Below, piece after piece: positions 1 through 10,084 of a stretch of 64,000 nt of DNA (its first letter is position 1; each line of letters opens with the position of its first letter). Below the pieces are notes generated by a model that was given only the letters and a program-made list of their open reading frames with translations, was not told where the DNA came from and made no database searches. Source of the stretch: Benincasa hispida (Eukaryota; Streptophyta; Magnoliopsida; Cucurbitales; Cucurbitaceae); assembly GCF_009727055.1 (NCBI RefSeq), contig NC_052350.1, forward strand, positions 36,677,989-36,741,988, given 5' to 3'. Made by a program: the position numbers and the translations under genes.

Positions 1-1449
1 ACCTGATAGGGTAAAACCTATAAGTTGTAAATGGATCTACGAGAGGAAAAGTGGTGTAGATGGAAAGGTACAGATCTTTAAAGCTAGACTTGTGGCAAAG
101 GGTTATACCTAGGTTGAGGGAGTGTACTATGTAGAAACTTTCTCACATGTTGTCATGTTAAAGTCTTTTAGGATTCTCTTGTCCATAGCCACATATTATG
201 ACTATGAGATATGGCAAATGGATGTCAAGACCGCCTTTTTGAATGGTAATCTTGAAGAGACCATCTTCATGAATCAACTAGAAGGATTCATTGAACAAGA
301 TTAAGGGAAAAGGTTTGCAAGCTTAATCGGTCCATTTATGGACTGAAACAAGCATCTCGAACTTGGAATATAAGATTTGATAATCCGATCAAACCTTATG
401 GTTTTTATCACAATGTTGATGAGCCTTGTGTTTACAAGAAAATCATCAACAACTCAGTAGCTTTCCTCGTGTTATATGTGGATGATATCATATTCATTGG
501 GAATGATGTAGATTTTCTGACTAATGTAAAGAAATGGCTAGCCACCCAATGCCAAATGAAAGATTTAGGAGAGGCCAGTTTGTTTTAAGGATCCAGATTA
601 TAAGGAATCGTAAGAACAAAAGGTTGGCCTTGTCTCAAGCATCGTATATTGACAAGATGTTTGTCAGATATTCGATGCACAATTCCAAGAAGAGTTTATT
701 ACCTTTCAGGTATGGAATTGTATTGTCTAAGGAACAGTGTCCTAAAACGCCTTAAGAGGTTGAGGAAATGAGAAGAATTCCTTATGCATCGGCTGTTGGC
801 AGCCTTATGTATGCAATGTTATATATTAGACCTGATATTCACTATGCAGTAAGGATTTTCAGTCGATATTAGTCCAATCCAGGATTAGATCACTGGACGA
901 CAGTCAAAATGATCCTCAAGTATCTTCGGAGAACGAGGGACTATATGCTTGTGTATGGAGTTAAGGATTTGATCCTTATATGATACACAAACTCTGACTT
1001 TCAGACTAGTCGAGATTCTCGGAAATCCACATCAGGGTCAGTGTTTACTCTGAATGGAGGAGCTATAGTATAGCGAGGCATCAAGCAAGGATGCTTGCAG
1101 ACTCCACTATGGAAGCCGAATATGTAGCTGCTTGTGAAACTGCTAAAAAGTCTATTTGGCTTAAAAAATTTCTTATTGATTTGAAAGTTGTTCCAAATAT
1201 GTCTTTGCCCATCACACTTTATTGTGAGTGCTATGGAAAATTCTAAGGAACCTAGGAGTCACCGTAGAGGCAAACACATAGAATGAAAATATCATTTGAT
1301 TTAGGAGATGTGCATTAAGATGATTTGATTGTCACGATGATTTCTTCGGAGCATAATGTTGCTGATCCATTTACAAAGGCTCTCATAGCTAAAGTGTTCA
1401 AGGGTCATCTAGAAAGTCTGGGTCTACAGGATATGCGTCACATTATCTA
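1..1449 (+). pseudogene. Copia element A: broken RT-RNase H part of pol
   Basis: This is the 3' part of a Ty1/copia polyprotein. The window opens inside the reverse transcriptase, with a KWIY-like segment followed by KARLVAKGYT. The palm follows, with MDVKTAFLNGNLEE near 220-260 and the catalytic YVDD box at 475-486. The connection region (SQASYIDKM near 630-660) and a worn RNase H domain (GSVFTLNGG near 1035-1060) come next. It is dead: a TAG at 110-112 replaces an expected Gln, a TAA lies at 302-304, and the frame shifts several times before more stops appear. In a living element the product would make cDNA inside virus-like particles. Gag, protease and integrase lie outside the window to the left. 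A polypurine tract and LTR follow directly, so this is the 3' end of the element. Confidence 0.93.
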
Positions 1450-1452
1450 GGA

Positions 1453-1463
1453 CAAGTGGGAGA
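1453..1463 (+). other. Extra PPT-like motif upstream of the true PPT (element A)
   Basis: AAGTGGGAGAT occurs here, 97 bp before an identical copy that abuts the LTR. Elements B and C have the same arrangement with 87-bp spacing, so the twin is a family trait. Confidence 0.6.
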
Positions 1464-1549
1464 TGTTACTGGGGTATAATGTATGCCCTAGTTTATTGTA
1501 TTTTTGTACTTTATTTGTATTGTACATTAGTCTCCCTAAGCTTTAGGAT

Positions 1550-1560
1550 AAGTGGGAGAT
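1550..1560 (+). other. Polypurine tract of copia element A
   Basis: AAGTGGGAGAT lies directly before the TGTTGGGAAT start of the LTR. This is the expected place and composition for the plus-strand primer of a copia element. Confidence 0.85.
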
Positions 1561-3594
1561 TGTTGGGAATAGTGTCCTAAATCTCTTTGTAATCTTATAG
1601 TTTGCAAAATTTGTATAAACATATTGTTGTTAATAAAATAAACGTTATTTTATCATCATACACTTAAGCAAACTAAGATCTGAGGTTATTTCATGTAATT
1701 TAAACAAGTATGTAGAGACATAGCGTGGATCTTATTTAAATAATAACCTAAACGGTTTGTAGTAGATGGATAAGGCTGGGTACCTTATCTTGGTGACACT
1801 ATGGATACGGTCTGCTTTGTAGATGTTACAAGTGTTGTAAAGTGCTACAAATGATCTGATCTTGATCATTCATGTGGAGACATGTGAGCACGGGTATCCT
1901 ATACAAAGAGTTTGTATAAGATCGAACCACGAAGTGATTATTCTCTTTATGTAACGTCGTTGATAATAGAGACTTACATTTCACTAGGATGACCATAGGT
2001 GACATAACTGTAATATTGAGTGAGTTGTGAACTCCTGTTTATGAAGGCGGTCCTTTGATTTGTATGGGTGAGAATGACCAGATTGTCAACTCAACAATCC
2101 TAACATTTTGGGGATTCGTCTGACTAAGGAGCTGGAAACATAGCTACACAAGATGAAATTCACTCCTTCCCCGATGTAGGGGTAAGTAGATAAATTACTC
2201 CCTTCAGAACTGATTTCGGATCTCGAACATAGTGGCCAAACTCTCTCTTGGCCCGGAAAGGACTTTGTCATAGTTGGACTATGACTTATTGTTCATCAGA
2301 GGAATCAGTGGTACTTAAAGAGTTAGATGTAACTACAGGAGCAAAACGGTATTTTTGTCTCAGCTGTACTTACGAGCAATTTGTGAAAGATGATCACGCT
2401 GTTGATTGGTTATATCCAATGGACACAAAAATTTATCTGTAGTGCGGAGAGTGCAGCTGTCGGTCTTTAGTTGAGTGACTGACAGTTAACAGATGTTGGA
2501 TAATTTAATTAAAGAGTTTAATTAATTATCCGAGTACTGTTGGAACTTCAATATACAGGTCCATAAGGTCCCCTCTGTAGCTCAACAATGATTTAATTGA
2601 GAGTTATTTTTGGATTAATGTGAAGTGTTAAAATTAATTGAGAGAATTAATTATATATGATATAATTAAATTAATTATATATGTGATATAATTAATATAA
2701 TGTATTTGATATATTATAATATGAGAGGAATTTGAATATGATTCAAATACTAATTATATGAATGAGATTCATGTAATTAAATTTAATATAAATATGATTT
2801 ATATTGAGAGGAATTAAAAAATTTGATATGATCCAAATATCATTTATATGGATGAGATTCCTACAAGTGGATTTAATATAAATTTGATCTATATTAAATG
2901 GCATGTATGGTTGAGAGAAAATAAAATCTATAGTTTATGTTGTTTTTGATGTAATATAAAACTATAGGCTATATATTATATTTGATATAATATATAATGT
3001 ATATATATAATAAAATAATAATTATATATCTATATCTATCTCTCTCTATATATATTATTTTATTAATTTAATTGAAATTAGTAAAGAGGGAAGGAGTTAC
3101 AACTCCCTCACCCATTCTCTCAAGTTAACTTACGTGGGATTCAAGAAGTTGAATTAATCATCTTCTTCCTCAATTTAGTCTGGGAGAAGAGTTCTCTTCT
3201 AAAAAATTAACAAAGAAGAAAAGTTCTTCTCTTCGCTCTTCACCTCTCCATCTCCTTCCCTCTTCCAAAGATTCAAGCATAACCCACAACTCTTTCTTGA
3301 ATACTTTATCTCAAGAGAATACCGAGGGTTCTCGAGTGGTAGTATCCCTTCTTGAAGAAAGAGATCCGTGTGGAGAAGGAGTTTCGTTCGTGGCTTGTAC
3401 GAGGGAGTTTTTGAAGAAAAGATTCTTCAAAGGTAAGGTTTCTGAAGTCCTATGTAATTGTTTTAAAGCATGCTGTAATTTTAAGTAAATTCATATCTTG
3501 TTGTTTTTTACTTTAAAACTTTATATTCAATAATAAAGAAATTTGGGATGCTCTTTACTTCCGCTCAAAGGATTTATTTCGAAGATTTCCTTCT
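1561..3594 (+). repeat. 3' LTR of copia element A
   Basis: The LTR of about 2.03 kb starts TGTTGGGAAT after the PPT. It ends near TTCCTTC at 3588-3594, where other copies end GAGTTCCTTCA. It carries blocks that recur in every LTR of this family: a TGGTGACACTA block near 1790, an AATGATC/GATCATT inverted pair near 1850, and an AACTATAGG motif before a long AT hairpin at 2971-2995. A TATC/CT simple repeat lies at 3025-3060. The final base is T where CA is expected, so the right edge is slightly eroded. The 190-bp reading frame near 3297 is only LTR sequence. Confidence 0.88.
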
Positions 3595-5034
3595 TAAAGT
3601 TGGTACATACGGAACCCTAAAGGAATAAAATTAAATCAATCTCAAATATTAAGAGAAAAATGTAATATTTTTAATCATAAGTACAAAATTAAATCTAGAC
3701 CCATGAACCCACAAATATAAAAGATATCTTTTTGATAGAAAATATTTAGGCTAGATTACCATTTAAGTTCCTATATTTTGAACTTTGTTCAAATTTTTTC
3801 GATGTACTTTCAATTGTCTAATTTGAGTCCCCGTACTATCAATAAATCTTGTAGGCTTGAGTTATATTTTGAGTCTCACGAGCTTGTAGGCTTGAGTTAT
3901 ATTTTGAGTCTCACGAGCTTGTAGGCTTGAGTTATATTTTATATTATTCAAGAAAATAAAAAGACAATGCAAGGTAAGTTTCAAGGAAATAAAGTGAGCA
4001 CTGAGAAGTTTCTTAAGAAATTCAATAAAGAAAATTACCTGGGGATAGGAATGGATTCAACTTATTTTTCTATCATCAAACACTAGAAATAAATGGCACT
4101 TGTAAACAAACACACAATCCCTTAATGAAACTAATCACTTAATGTCCCTACTTATCAAAATAGATTGAATCCAATTTGAACTAAATTCTTCAACATTATT
4201 TTGAACAAAAGTAGCCTAGTTAATGATCTGAAGTTGCATTTAGTTATTTGGTATTATTATTGTGATGAATGATGGACTAGAAAGCATAAAATTAACTAGT
4301 GATTTATCTATTTGTGTTAATTAGTTCATGAAAGTCAAAATTCAAGGACTTCCTCTAATTAAACACACTCTTGAATCATGCTACTAAAATAATTGTTTAT
4401 GAAAAGGGTAAATGAACATTGCAAACAAAGAACCATTCACCAAGAATTGTCAAGTCTGTCAAAATGCTTTAATGTCAATATGATGAAGACTTCAAGAGAG
4501 TTTATAGCAATGCCATCACAGGAAATAGAAGTTTTCAAGAAAAACGGTCTAAAAATCCTATCCCCAAGTATGATTTTAGCCACTAATTATTAGCCAGAAT
4601 CGTCAATGAAATATATGAAAATCAAAAGGAAATGGTTGAAAAGGGAAGATCATGGTTGGGAACAACAGATGAACAGGAATCAAGTGAAATTCCGTCAAAC
4701 TTTGTAGTGTTGCTATGCTGTCCTATGTTGTGACATCCCAAATTTGCAGGTAAATTTTAATCGCTATGAATTATTTGAGTTATATTTTAAATTTTTTAGG
4801 CTGAAATTGAATTAAAATGTTATGTTTGTTAACTTAATACTTAGGCATGTTAATTTTTTTGGGATGTAAAATTTATATTATTATGTTAAAGTAATTCAAT
4901 TTAGATATTGCTGATATGAGATTTTGCAAATTTTGGAAATATTTGTGCTTGGAATAATTAATAGGGAGTTGAGTTATTTTGGGAATTTTAGATTTAATTC
5001 ATTGTTGGAATTTGTAGATGTTCGGAGCTAAGTA
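3595..5034. other. AT-rich spacer with degenerate gypsy LTR pieces
   Basis: There is no gene here. About 3960-4610 resembles 33010-33160 and 35880-36170: all share a phrase like CCTGGGGATAGGAATG, an AGAGTTTATAG stretch and an AAAATCCTATCCC stretch. It is therefore probably another worn antisense copy of the Tat-like LTR annotated further right. A TGTGACATCCC start at about 4730 resembles the ends of gypsy LTRs, but no partner end was found. The short open frame at 4393-4593 shows no recognisable domain. Confidence 0.5.
3848..3940. repeat. Tandem repeat, 35-bp unit x 2.7
   Basis: Units begin with CTTGTAGGCTTGAGTTATAT at 3848, 3883 and 3918 and are essentially identical where complete. Confidence 0.9.
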
Positions 5035-7880
5035 GGTGTCATTAGTTCTACCTAACCCGAAACAATAATATTTTTGAAAGCTGGAACAACAACCTAAAGT
5101 AACTCATAGTTAAAGTTGAAGTAAGAAGTCGATCCATAGGGAAATGTTATTTAATTTTTTCCTTAACCAAGCTTAACTAAAAAAGCTATAAAACGGGGGG
5201 TTTTTTATTAAGACAAGAAATATGCTAAAAATCAAAAGACAAAGGATAGTTGTAAACAAGTTTAGAAAAATCTTGCTTGTAATCCAAGTTAGACGTTCAA
5301 TGCAATTCTGATCATTGAATTCTAAAAATTTAATTCACAATCGGATTAAGCATGCAACTACCTACTTAACTAGATTAAACTAGTCTTTACAAAGGTGGAC
5401 AACTAGCATTAATCTAGTCAAGAAAGCATCCTAATTGTTAATTAAGGTAGGATAACCCTAACCCTAATCAATCTACATGCTTCTATGTCTATTGGGTTCG
5501 ATAGCATCCATATAGAAGAGAAAATACGCGCATTAAGTTCTAGGATTCAATTGCGCCGATTAATTGTCAAGATAGTCAAATTAACTGATTGTTCTTCAAA
5601 TCTAGTGATTAATGCATCATAGGATAGCCATTAAACACACAATTACTATTGCCTCTTGTAGATCTTGGCTAGACATTCTATCGAACATATTAAAAGCAAT
5701 GTATTCAATCATGAGTGTGACAAAACCAAGCACTAGGCTAAACATGTTCAAGATATAGATCATTCAATATGTTTCAAGAATTAAAATTAGATTCAAGAAT
5801 GCTTAATTCAGATTGGAAATGATAAAGACAAATAGAAAACTAAAAAGAATTGGAAGAACTCTTGAAATAGAAACAAGATTCAATTACTTCACAAATTCAT
5901 AGACAAATCCATTAAGAATTAAAAGTTATTGATTACAATCCAAAAAGAAATCAAAATCTAAACTAAGTAGAACATAAAATTACCATAGAGACTAATTGAT
6001 ACAAATTGAAATTCTAGCCTCCATTGAAATTGTGCTTCCTCTTTCAGCAAAAATGAAAGAAAACTATTTATACTTGCAGGGTAGCGTCGCGATACAGAGG
6101 CTAGTGTTGCAACGTTAAATCGCAAAAAATTCAAGAAGCGTTGCGCTTGAGACGTGACGTTGGCCTTGACGTTGTATTGTGTGAGGCGCGCGGGATGAAT
6201 CGTGTTAAATTTCGGAGCGTTGCAACGCTATTGGGAGCATTACATTCCTGCCCTGTTTTGCAGCAAAAGTGAGCCTTCTATCTTCAAGCGTTGCTCGACG
6301 CATCTCCTAGGGTCGTGACACTGAAGCTCGATAGCATTTTGGTAAATTATTTGATTCTCTTCAACTTTGTGGATTTTCTTGGTCATTTTTTATCCTTTTG
6401 GCCCAATTTTCTCGGAATGACTCCTAATCGTGTCGGGGACTGTTTTACCTACAAAATTAGCATTAAAAGAAAATAATCAACACGATTTTGGGGGAATTAA
6501 CATAGAGAAGATATATCCTTTAAAAATCTAACAAAACACCTTCAACTTAACTCTTGGTCATTCTGAACAAGCCTAAACAAGAAATATGCATATATTCAAG
6601 CAAAAACATGAATATCAATTGTGCATTCATTCAAAGAATTCATTAAAAAATCTTTATATGTTCATGTTGTTTACACAAAAATTTGGTTCATATCTCTCTT
6701 TTCAACATCAAGCAAGCAAACGATACAAAAGAGCATTTAGACCTTTAAAATTTTTCTAACAAAGAATTGAAGCCTATTTTTGAAAAGAAAATGTCTTTTT
6801 CTTGTAAAGCCATAAAAGAAGTGACTACTCAGCTTTAGTTTATTTAAAGGCTAAAACTAGTAGAAAGGATATATCAAACTCTTAATTCCTCTTTTCCTTA
6901 TACTAACTCGATTATCGATATATAGTATACCTATATTACAAAAAAGAGAGACAATTCGAGGACACAAGGGTGCCTTTTTTTTTTTTTTTTAACTCACACA
7001 TACAAAATGTAATTGACATTTTTTTTTTTACTTAGAGGGATAGCATTCACACTCACACCGTAGGGAACCTATCGCTCTTTTCTCGTGGACCCTAACTAAC
7101 ACGATGAGTTAGCTATTTTCACCTCTATCCATGCACACACACCTAGATTAGTGAAGATTAAGATAAATAAGCAAGCTTGCTCCTTTTTTTTTTTGTGGTA
7201 GCAATGTTTTTTTATTATTGAACTCTAGGCCTTTTTTTATCCTTCTTTTCTAGATTTATCTCTAAAACACGATAGTTTACCTTAGACCAAAATTTGTCCT
7301 ATTGGGGTGACAAAGAAAATTAAGTGGGCATGACGTTTCTAAGAGTTTTAAGATTCTAAATAAATCTAAAGACTAAGTATTCAATTTCTTATGAAGTTAA
7401 AAGGAAAAAAAAAAATTGAAAACAAGTTTCAAAATTTGTTAGAAAATATTTTAAGAATTTTTAATTCTAATTTGTATCATTGCTTGAGAGAGTGTGTCAA
7501 GTTCATTGATAAGAATTAAAATAATGAGAAAAAAATGATCATGACAAACAAAGTAAATGTTATTCTTGAATGAATGAACAACTTAAGAATGAATCGTGCA
7601 TTAAAAGCAAAAAATTGAGTCATTAAAAAGAGAAAAAAAAATGCCAAGATAATGTTATTGTGTGTTTTTTTTAGAGAATAAAAAAGAATGTGATAGCAAT
7701 GTAATAGAACCTAATCAAGATATATTCAATCAAGATCATAAAATCCACATAACCCGAGCTCAGGTGCTCAAGGGTTCCAGATATGCAAAGATAATATAGC
7801 AAAAATTTTGTAAGGCTCATTTTTTACAACCCTAACAAAAAAATGTTAAGAACATGCAATGTACCTCCACCTCCAACTTA
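5035..7880 (-). repeat. Antisense Athila/Tat-like gypsy LTR region, copy 1
   Basis: Read on the minus strand this looks like a plant Ty3/gypsy LTR of the Athila/Tat kind. A TTTTTAAGTTGGAGGTGG polypurine-like tract lies at about 7864-7882, a TATA box at 6064-6072, and a long AT-rich downstream part follows. A second copy with the same order of blocks lies at about 37030-39210. Shared blocks include a CTCTTTTCTCGTGG/TAGG phrase at about 7075 and 38690, and long T-runs near 6975 and 38790. Both edges are approximate because no clean target duplication was seen. No coding capacity. Confidence 0.55.
6064..6072 (-). promoter_or_regulatory. TATA box of antisense LTR
   Basis: The minus strand reads TATAAATAG, followed on that strand by an AT-rich untranslated stretch. 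This is consistent with the LTR promoter firing leftward. Confidence 0.5.
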
Positions 7881-8103
7881 AAAATTAAACATTGTCGTTA
7901 ATGTTTATAAAACTAAGATATGAGCGAGAAGACAAAAAGAAAAGGAAACAGAAAACTCCCCTGATTTTGTGCAATGGGTGATAGTATAAATTTTTACTTG
8001 TTTTTTTCCTTGTTATTTTATTGTTTTCTTGCATCAAATTTTTGCTTTTTCTTTCATTTCTTTGTTCCTACAAAAAAAGAGTAATTAATTGAAAAAGAAA
8101 GGA

Positions 8104-8104
<1 letters not shown>

Positions 8105-8144
<40 letters not shown>

Positions 8145-8168
8145 TAAAAATCCTAAAAATCCTAAAAA
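8105..8168. repeat. 37-base A-run plus (TCCTAAAAA)x3
   Basis: There is an uninterrupted A-run at 8105-8141, then three 9-bp units. Length is unreliable in short-read assemblies. Confidence 0.95.
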
Positions 8169-8672
8169 TGATAGAATATGTTTTATTTTTTACACTTGAG
8201 TACCTCTAAGAAGGGCAAATTTTTAACGTCGATTGCTCGACGCGACCCATGTTTTACGCTTTTCAAGGTACATAACAATTTTCATGCTTTTCCAGTCCTT
8301 TCTTGGATGAATCTATATAGCCTGAAGGCTATAAGAGAACTCAACCTTTCACGAGAACCAGACAGGTCGAATTTGAGTTTTATAATATTTGGTAAAAAAG
8401 AACAAAAGAAAGAATCAAAAGACTCAAATGACCTAAAAGAGTCGAAAGAAAGAAAAGACTCAATAACATACTCTAACTCATAAGGAAAATACAAGCAATT
8501 ATCAAAGGTGCAAGAAATACCAGGACAAAGTATGGTTCTAGGCTTGTAAGCCTCTAACTGTTTTCCCTGAGATTCCTTAAGGTGTGGTGCGGGCTCATAT
8601 TTATCCCTACTTGTTCTAAACATGGCGTGGGATAAATATCATCTTCCTTGTCGATCCAGTAAAACTCCTCAA

Positions 8673-8999
8673 TTAGATTGTATTAGTGCCACAGACGACG
8701 GTAGACTCTGAATGGTTCTCCAATGTCAGCATGGAGTGTGCTAGCTCAGGGGTTTGATGCACCTCAACTGGCACGGGGGTTTGAGTCTCCAAGTGAAACT
8801 CAATTGAATTTTTCTCACAATAAGAAAAGCCATTAGCAAGTTCACACATTACTAAATCCAACGTATTACCTTGATTGGAATTTCGAAGAATCGGTCGCTC
8901 TACTGGATTGTCGATGTGAATTCCTTCACCACTTAACTCGGTATTCTCAGAAAATGTGTCTTCCCAAGACTCCTCAACTCTCCTAACCAGATCGGTAAT
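8673..8999 (-). pseudogene. Unrecognised antisense open frame (about 108 codons)
   Basis: The minus strand stays open from just after a TAG at 9000-9002 to a stop at 8673, while the plus strand has many stops. No ATG opens the frame. The translation is acidic (EESWEDTFSENTELSGEG, then LETQTPVPVEVHQTPELAH) and I see no zinc finger, transmembrane or enzymatic motif. It lies inside gypsy-derived sequence, so it may be a fragment of a Tat-type extra ORF or a gag linker. No function can be given. Confidence 0.3.
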
Positions 9000-9171
9000 C
9001 TAGGCAACGAGGTCACATAGATTCTGAATGTTGGCTCTGACTTCATGTCTGGAATAAACCTATTCTGCTAGAAACTTGATGGTTCTTGAGCAAGATAAGA
9101 ATGTTCCTGCACACTATATTTTATGAGGAATTAACTATATTGGTAGAAGGAGACGACATCGATGATGCAGT

Positions 9172-9186
9172 TTTAAGTTGGGTAGT
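9172..9186 (+). other. Polypurine-like tract before plus-strand gypsy LTR
   Basis: GTTTTAAGTTGGGTAGT lies directly before a TGATAGCACTC LTR start. It matches the TTTAAA-TTGGGGG-TG form seen in the other gypsy elements here. Confidence 0.5.
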
Positions 9187-9650
9187 TGATAGCACTCAAA
9201 AAGAGCTATTATTCCTAGCTTAATTTGGGTTCGTTATCGGATTTTACGTGTTTATTTCGATATTCTGTAGGTACATACCGGAGTTGATTTGAACAGTATA
9301 ATTAATCATTTGGTGAAGAACGAGGTTAATTTGAAGCAATTTGGAGTTTATTTAAACATCCAAACTTCAAAGGAGTTGAAAAGACCACAATGCCCCTACC
9401 GGAGCGTCATAACACTCGTAATTTACCTAGGTTTGACACTCGTGCAACACTTAGAGGCAGTAGATCGTGATTTTAGTATATTTAGGTTAGTTTTTATTTT
9501 TTATTTTGGGTTGTAATTGACGGATTGAATGTGTATCTCGTATTTGTCTATGAATTAAGAGGTAACTCTTATCTAATTTCTTTTGAGCAAGAGCCCTATG
9601 TTTATTTTCTTGAAGGTTTTCTAATTGATTTACCTAAATTGTTGTGAACT
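9187..9650 (+). repeat. Truncated plus-strand gypsy LTR fragment
   Basis: It starts TGATAGCACTCAAAAAGAGC after a PPT-like tract and includes GTAGGTACATACCGGAG. It reads like the 5' part of an Athila/Tat LTR and is cut off where copia gag begins near 9676. The frame at 9289-9516 is LTR sequence. Confidence 0.5.
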
Positions 9651-9675
9651 ATTTGAGATGATTTGATTGAATCTT

Positions 9676-9885
9676 CCAGCTCAAAATGTCGCTCAAAATG
9701 TTTAGGAGGCATACTAGCGATAGACACGGGCGAATGAGAAGGCTCAAGCCTACATCTTTGCAAGTCTTTGTGTAGTCTTGGCGAAGAAACATGAGGCTAT
9801 GGTCTCATCGCCTGACATCATGGAGTCCAGTGGGGGGATGTTTGGACAAGCTTCTGAACAGCTTATGCATGAGGCTCTTGAATAC
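9676..9885 (+). pseudogene. Copia element B: gag fragment, left piece
   Basis: The translation resembles copia gag (UBN2/retrotran_gag type), with PAQNVAQNV, TRANEKAQAY, VLAKKHEAMV and MFGQASEQLMHEALEY. It is interrupted by stops at the EAY*R* segment. The fragment ends at a library adapter. A closely similar but not identical stretch restarts on the other side, so the two sides come from different copies of the element. Confidence 0.75.
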
Positions 9886-9923
9886 CTGTCTCTTATACAC
9901 ATCTAGATGTGTATAAGAGACAG
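9886..9923. other. Nextera mate-pair junction adapter (artefact), site 1
   Basis: CTGTCTCTTATACACATCT is followed directly by its own reverse complement, a 38-bp palindrome. It is the Tn5 mosaic-end pair used as the circularisation junction in Nextera mate-pair libraries. It is not plant sequence. It also creates a false peptide, SYTHLDVYKRQ, in the minus-strand frame 9805-10011. Confidence 0.98.
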
Positions 9924-10046
9924 CTCTATGGGGGATGTTTGGACAATCGTCTGAACAGCTTATGCACGAGGCTCTTAAATATATATTCAACTTTAAAATG
10001 AAAGAAGGCACCTCTGTTCGTGAACATGTGCTTAACGGTCCACTTC
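9924..10046 (+). pseudogene. Copia gag fragment between two adapters
   Basis: These 123 bp encode another copia gag piece: a match to MFGQxSEQLxHEAL, then FNFKMKEGTSVREHVLN in a shifted frame. It repeats about 45 bp of the previous fragment with several differences. It is bounded on both sides by library adapters, so its placement next to either neighbour is not supported. Confidence 0.75.
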
Positions 10047-10084
10047 CTGTCTCTTATACACATCTAGATGTGTATAAGAGACAG
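10047..10084. other. Nextera mate-pair junction adapter (artefact), site 2
   Basis: The same 38-bp palindrome as site 1. By comparison with element D (gag to protease end at 48720-49440), about 700 bp of gag and protease is missing here. Confidence 0.98.

Larger units (their letters stand above)
7883..9171 (-). pseudogene. Antisense remnant of the gypsy element's 3' internal part
   Basis: The minus strand at about 8205-8260 contains GGTCGCGTCGAGCAATCGAC, followed by a TTAAAAATTT stretch. It resembles 39475-39515 and, from my knowledge of Athila/Tat elements, the end of their integrase region. A 37-base A-run (8105-8141) and three TCCTAAAAA units follow. No complete domain can be read. The two overlapping open frames at 8178-8623, one per strand, are lysine/serine-rich low-complexity sequence and are not called. 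Confidence 0.35.

Noticed and set aside
8178..8623. Overlapping open frames of about 100 codons on both strands
   Set aside because: Low-complexity Lys/Ser/Phe-rich translations in worn gypsy sequence. No start context or domain.
9289..9516. Possible small membrane protein (75 codons)
   Set aside because: It lies in a gypsy LTR fragment; the hydrophobic tail is AT-rich LTR sequence.
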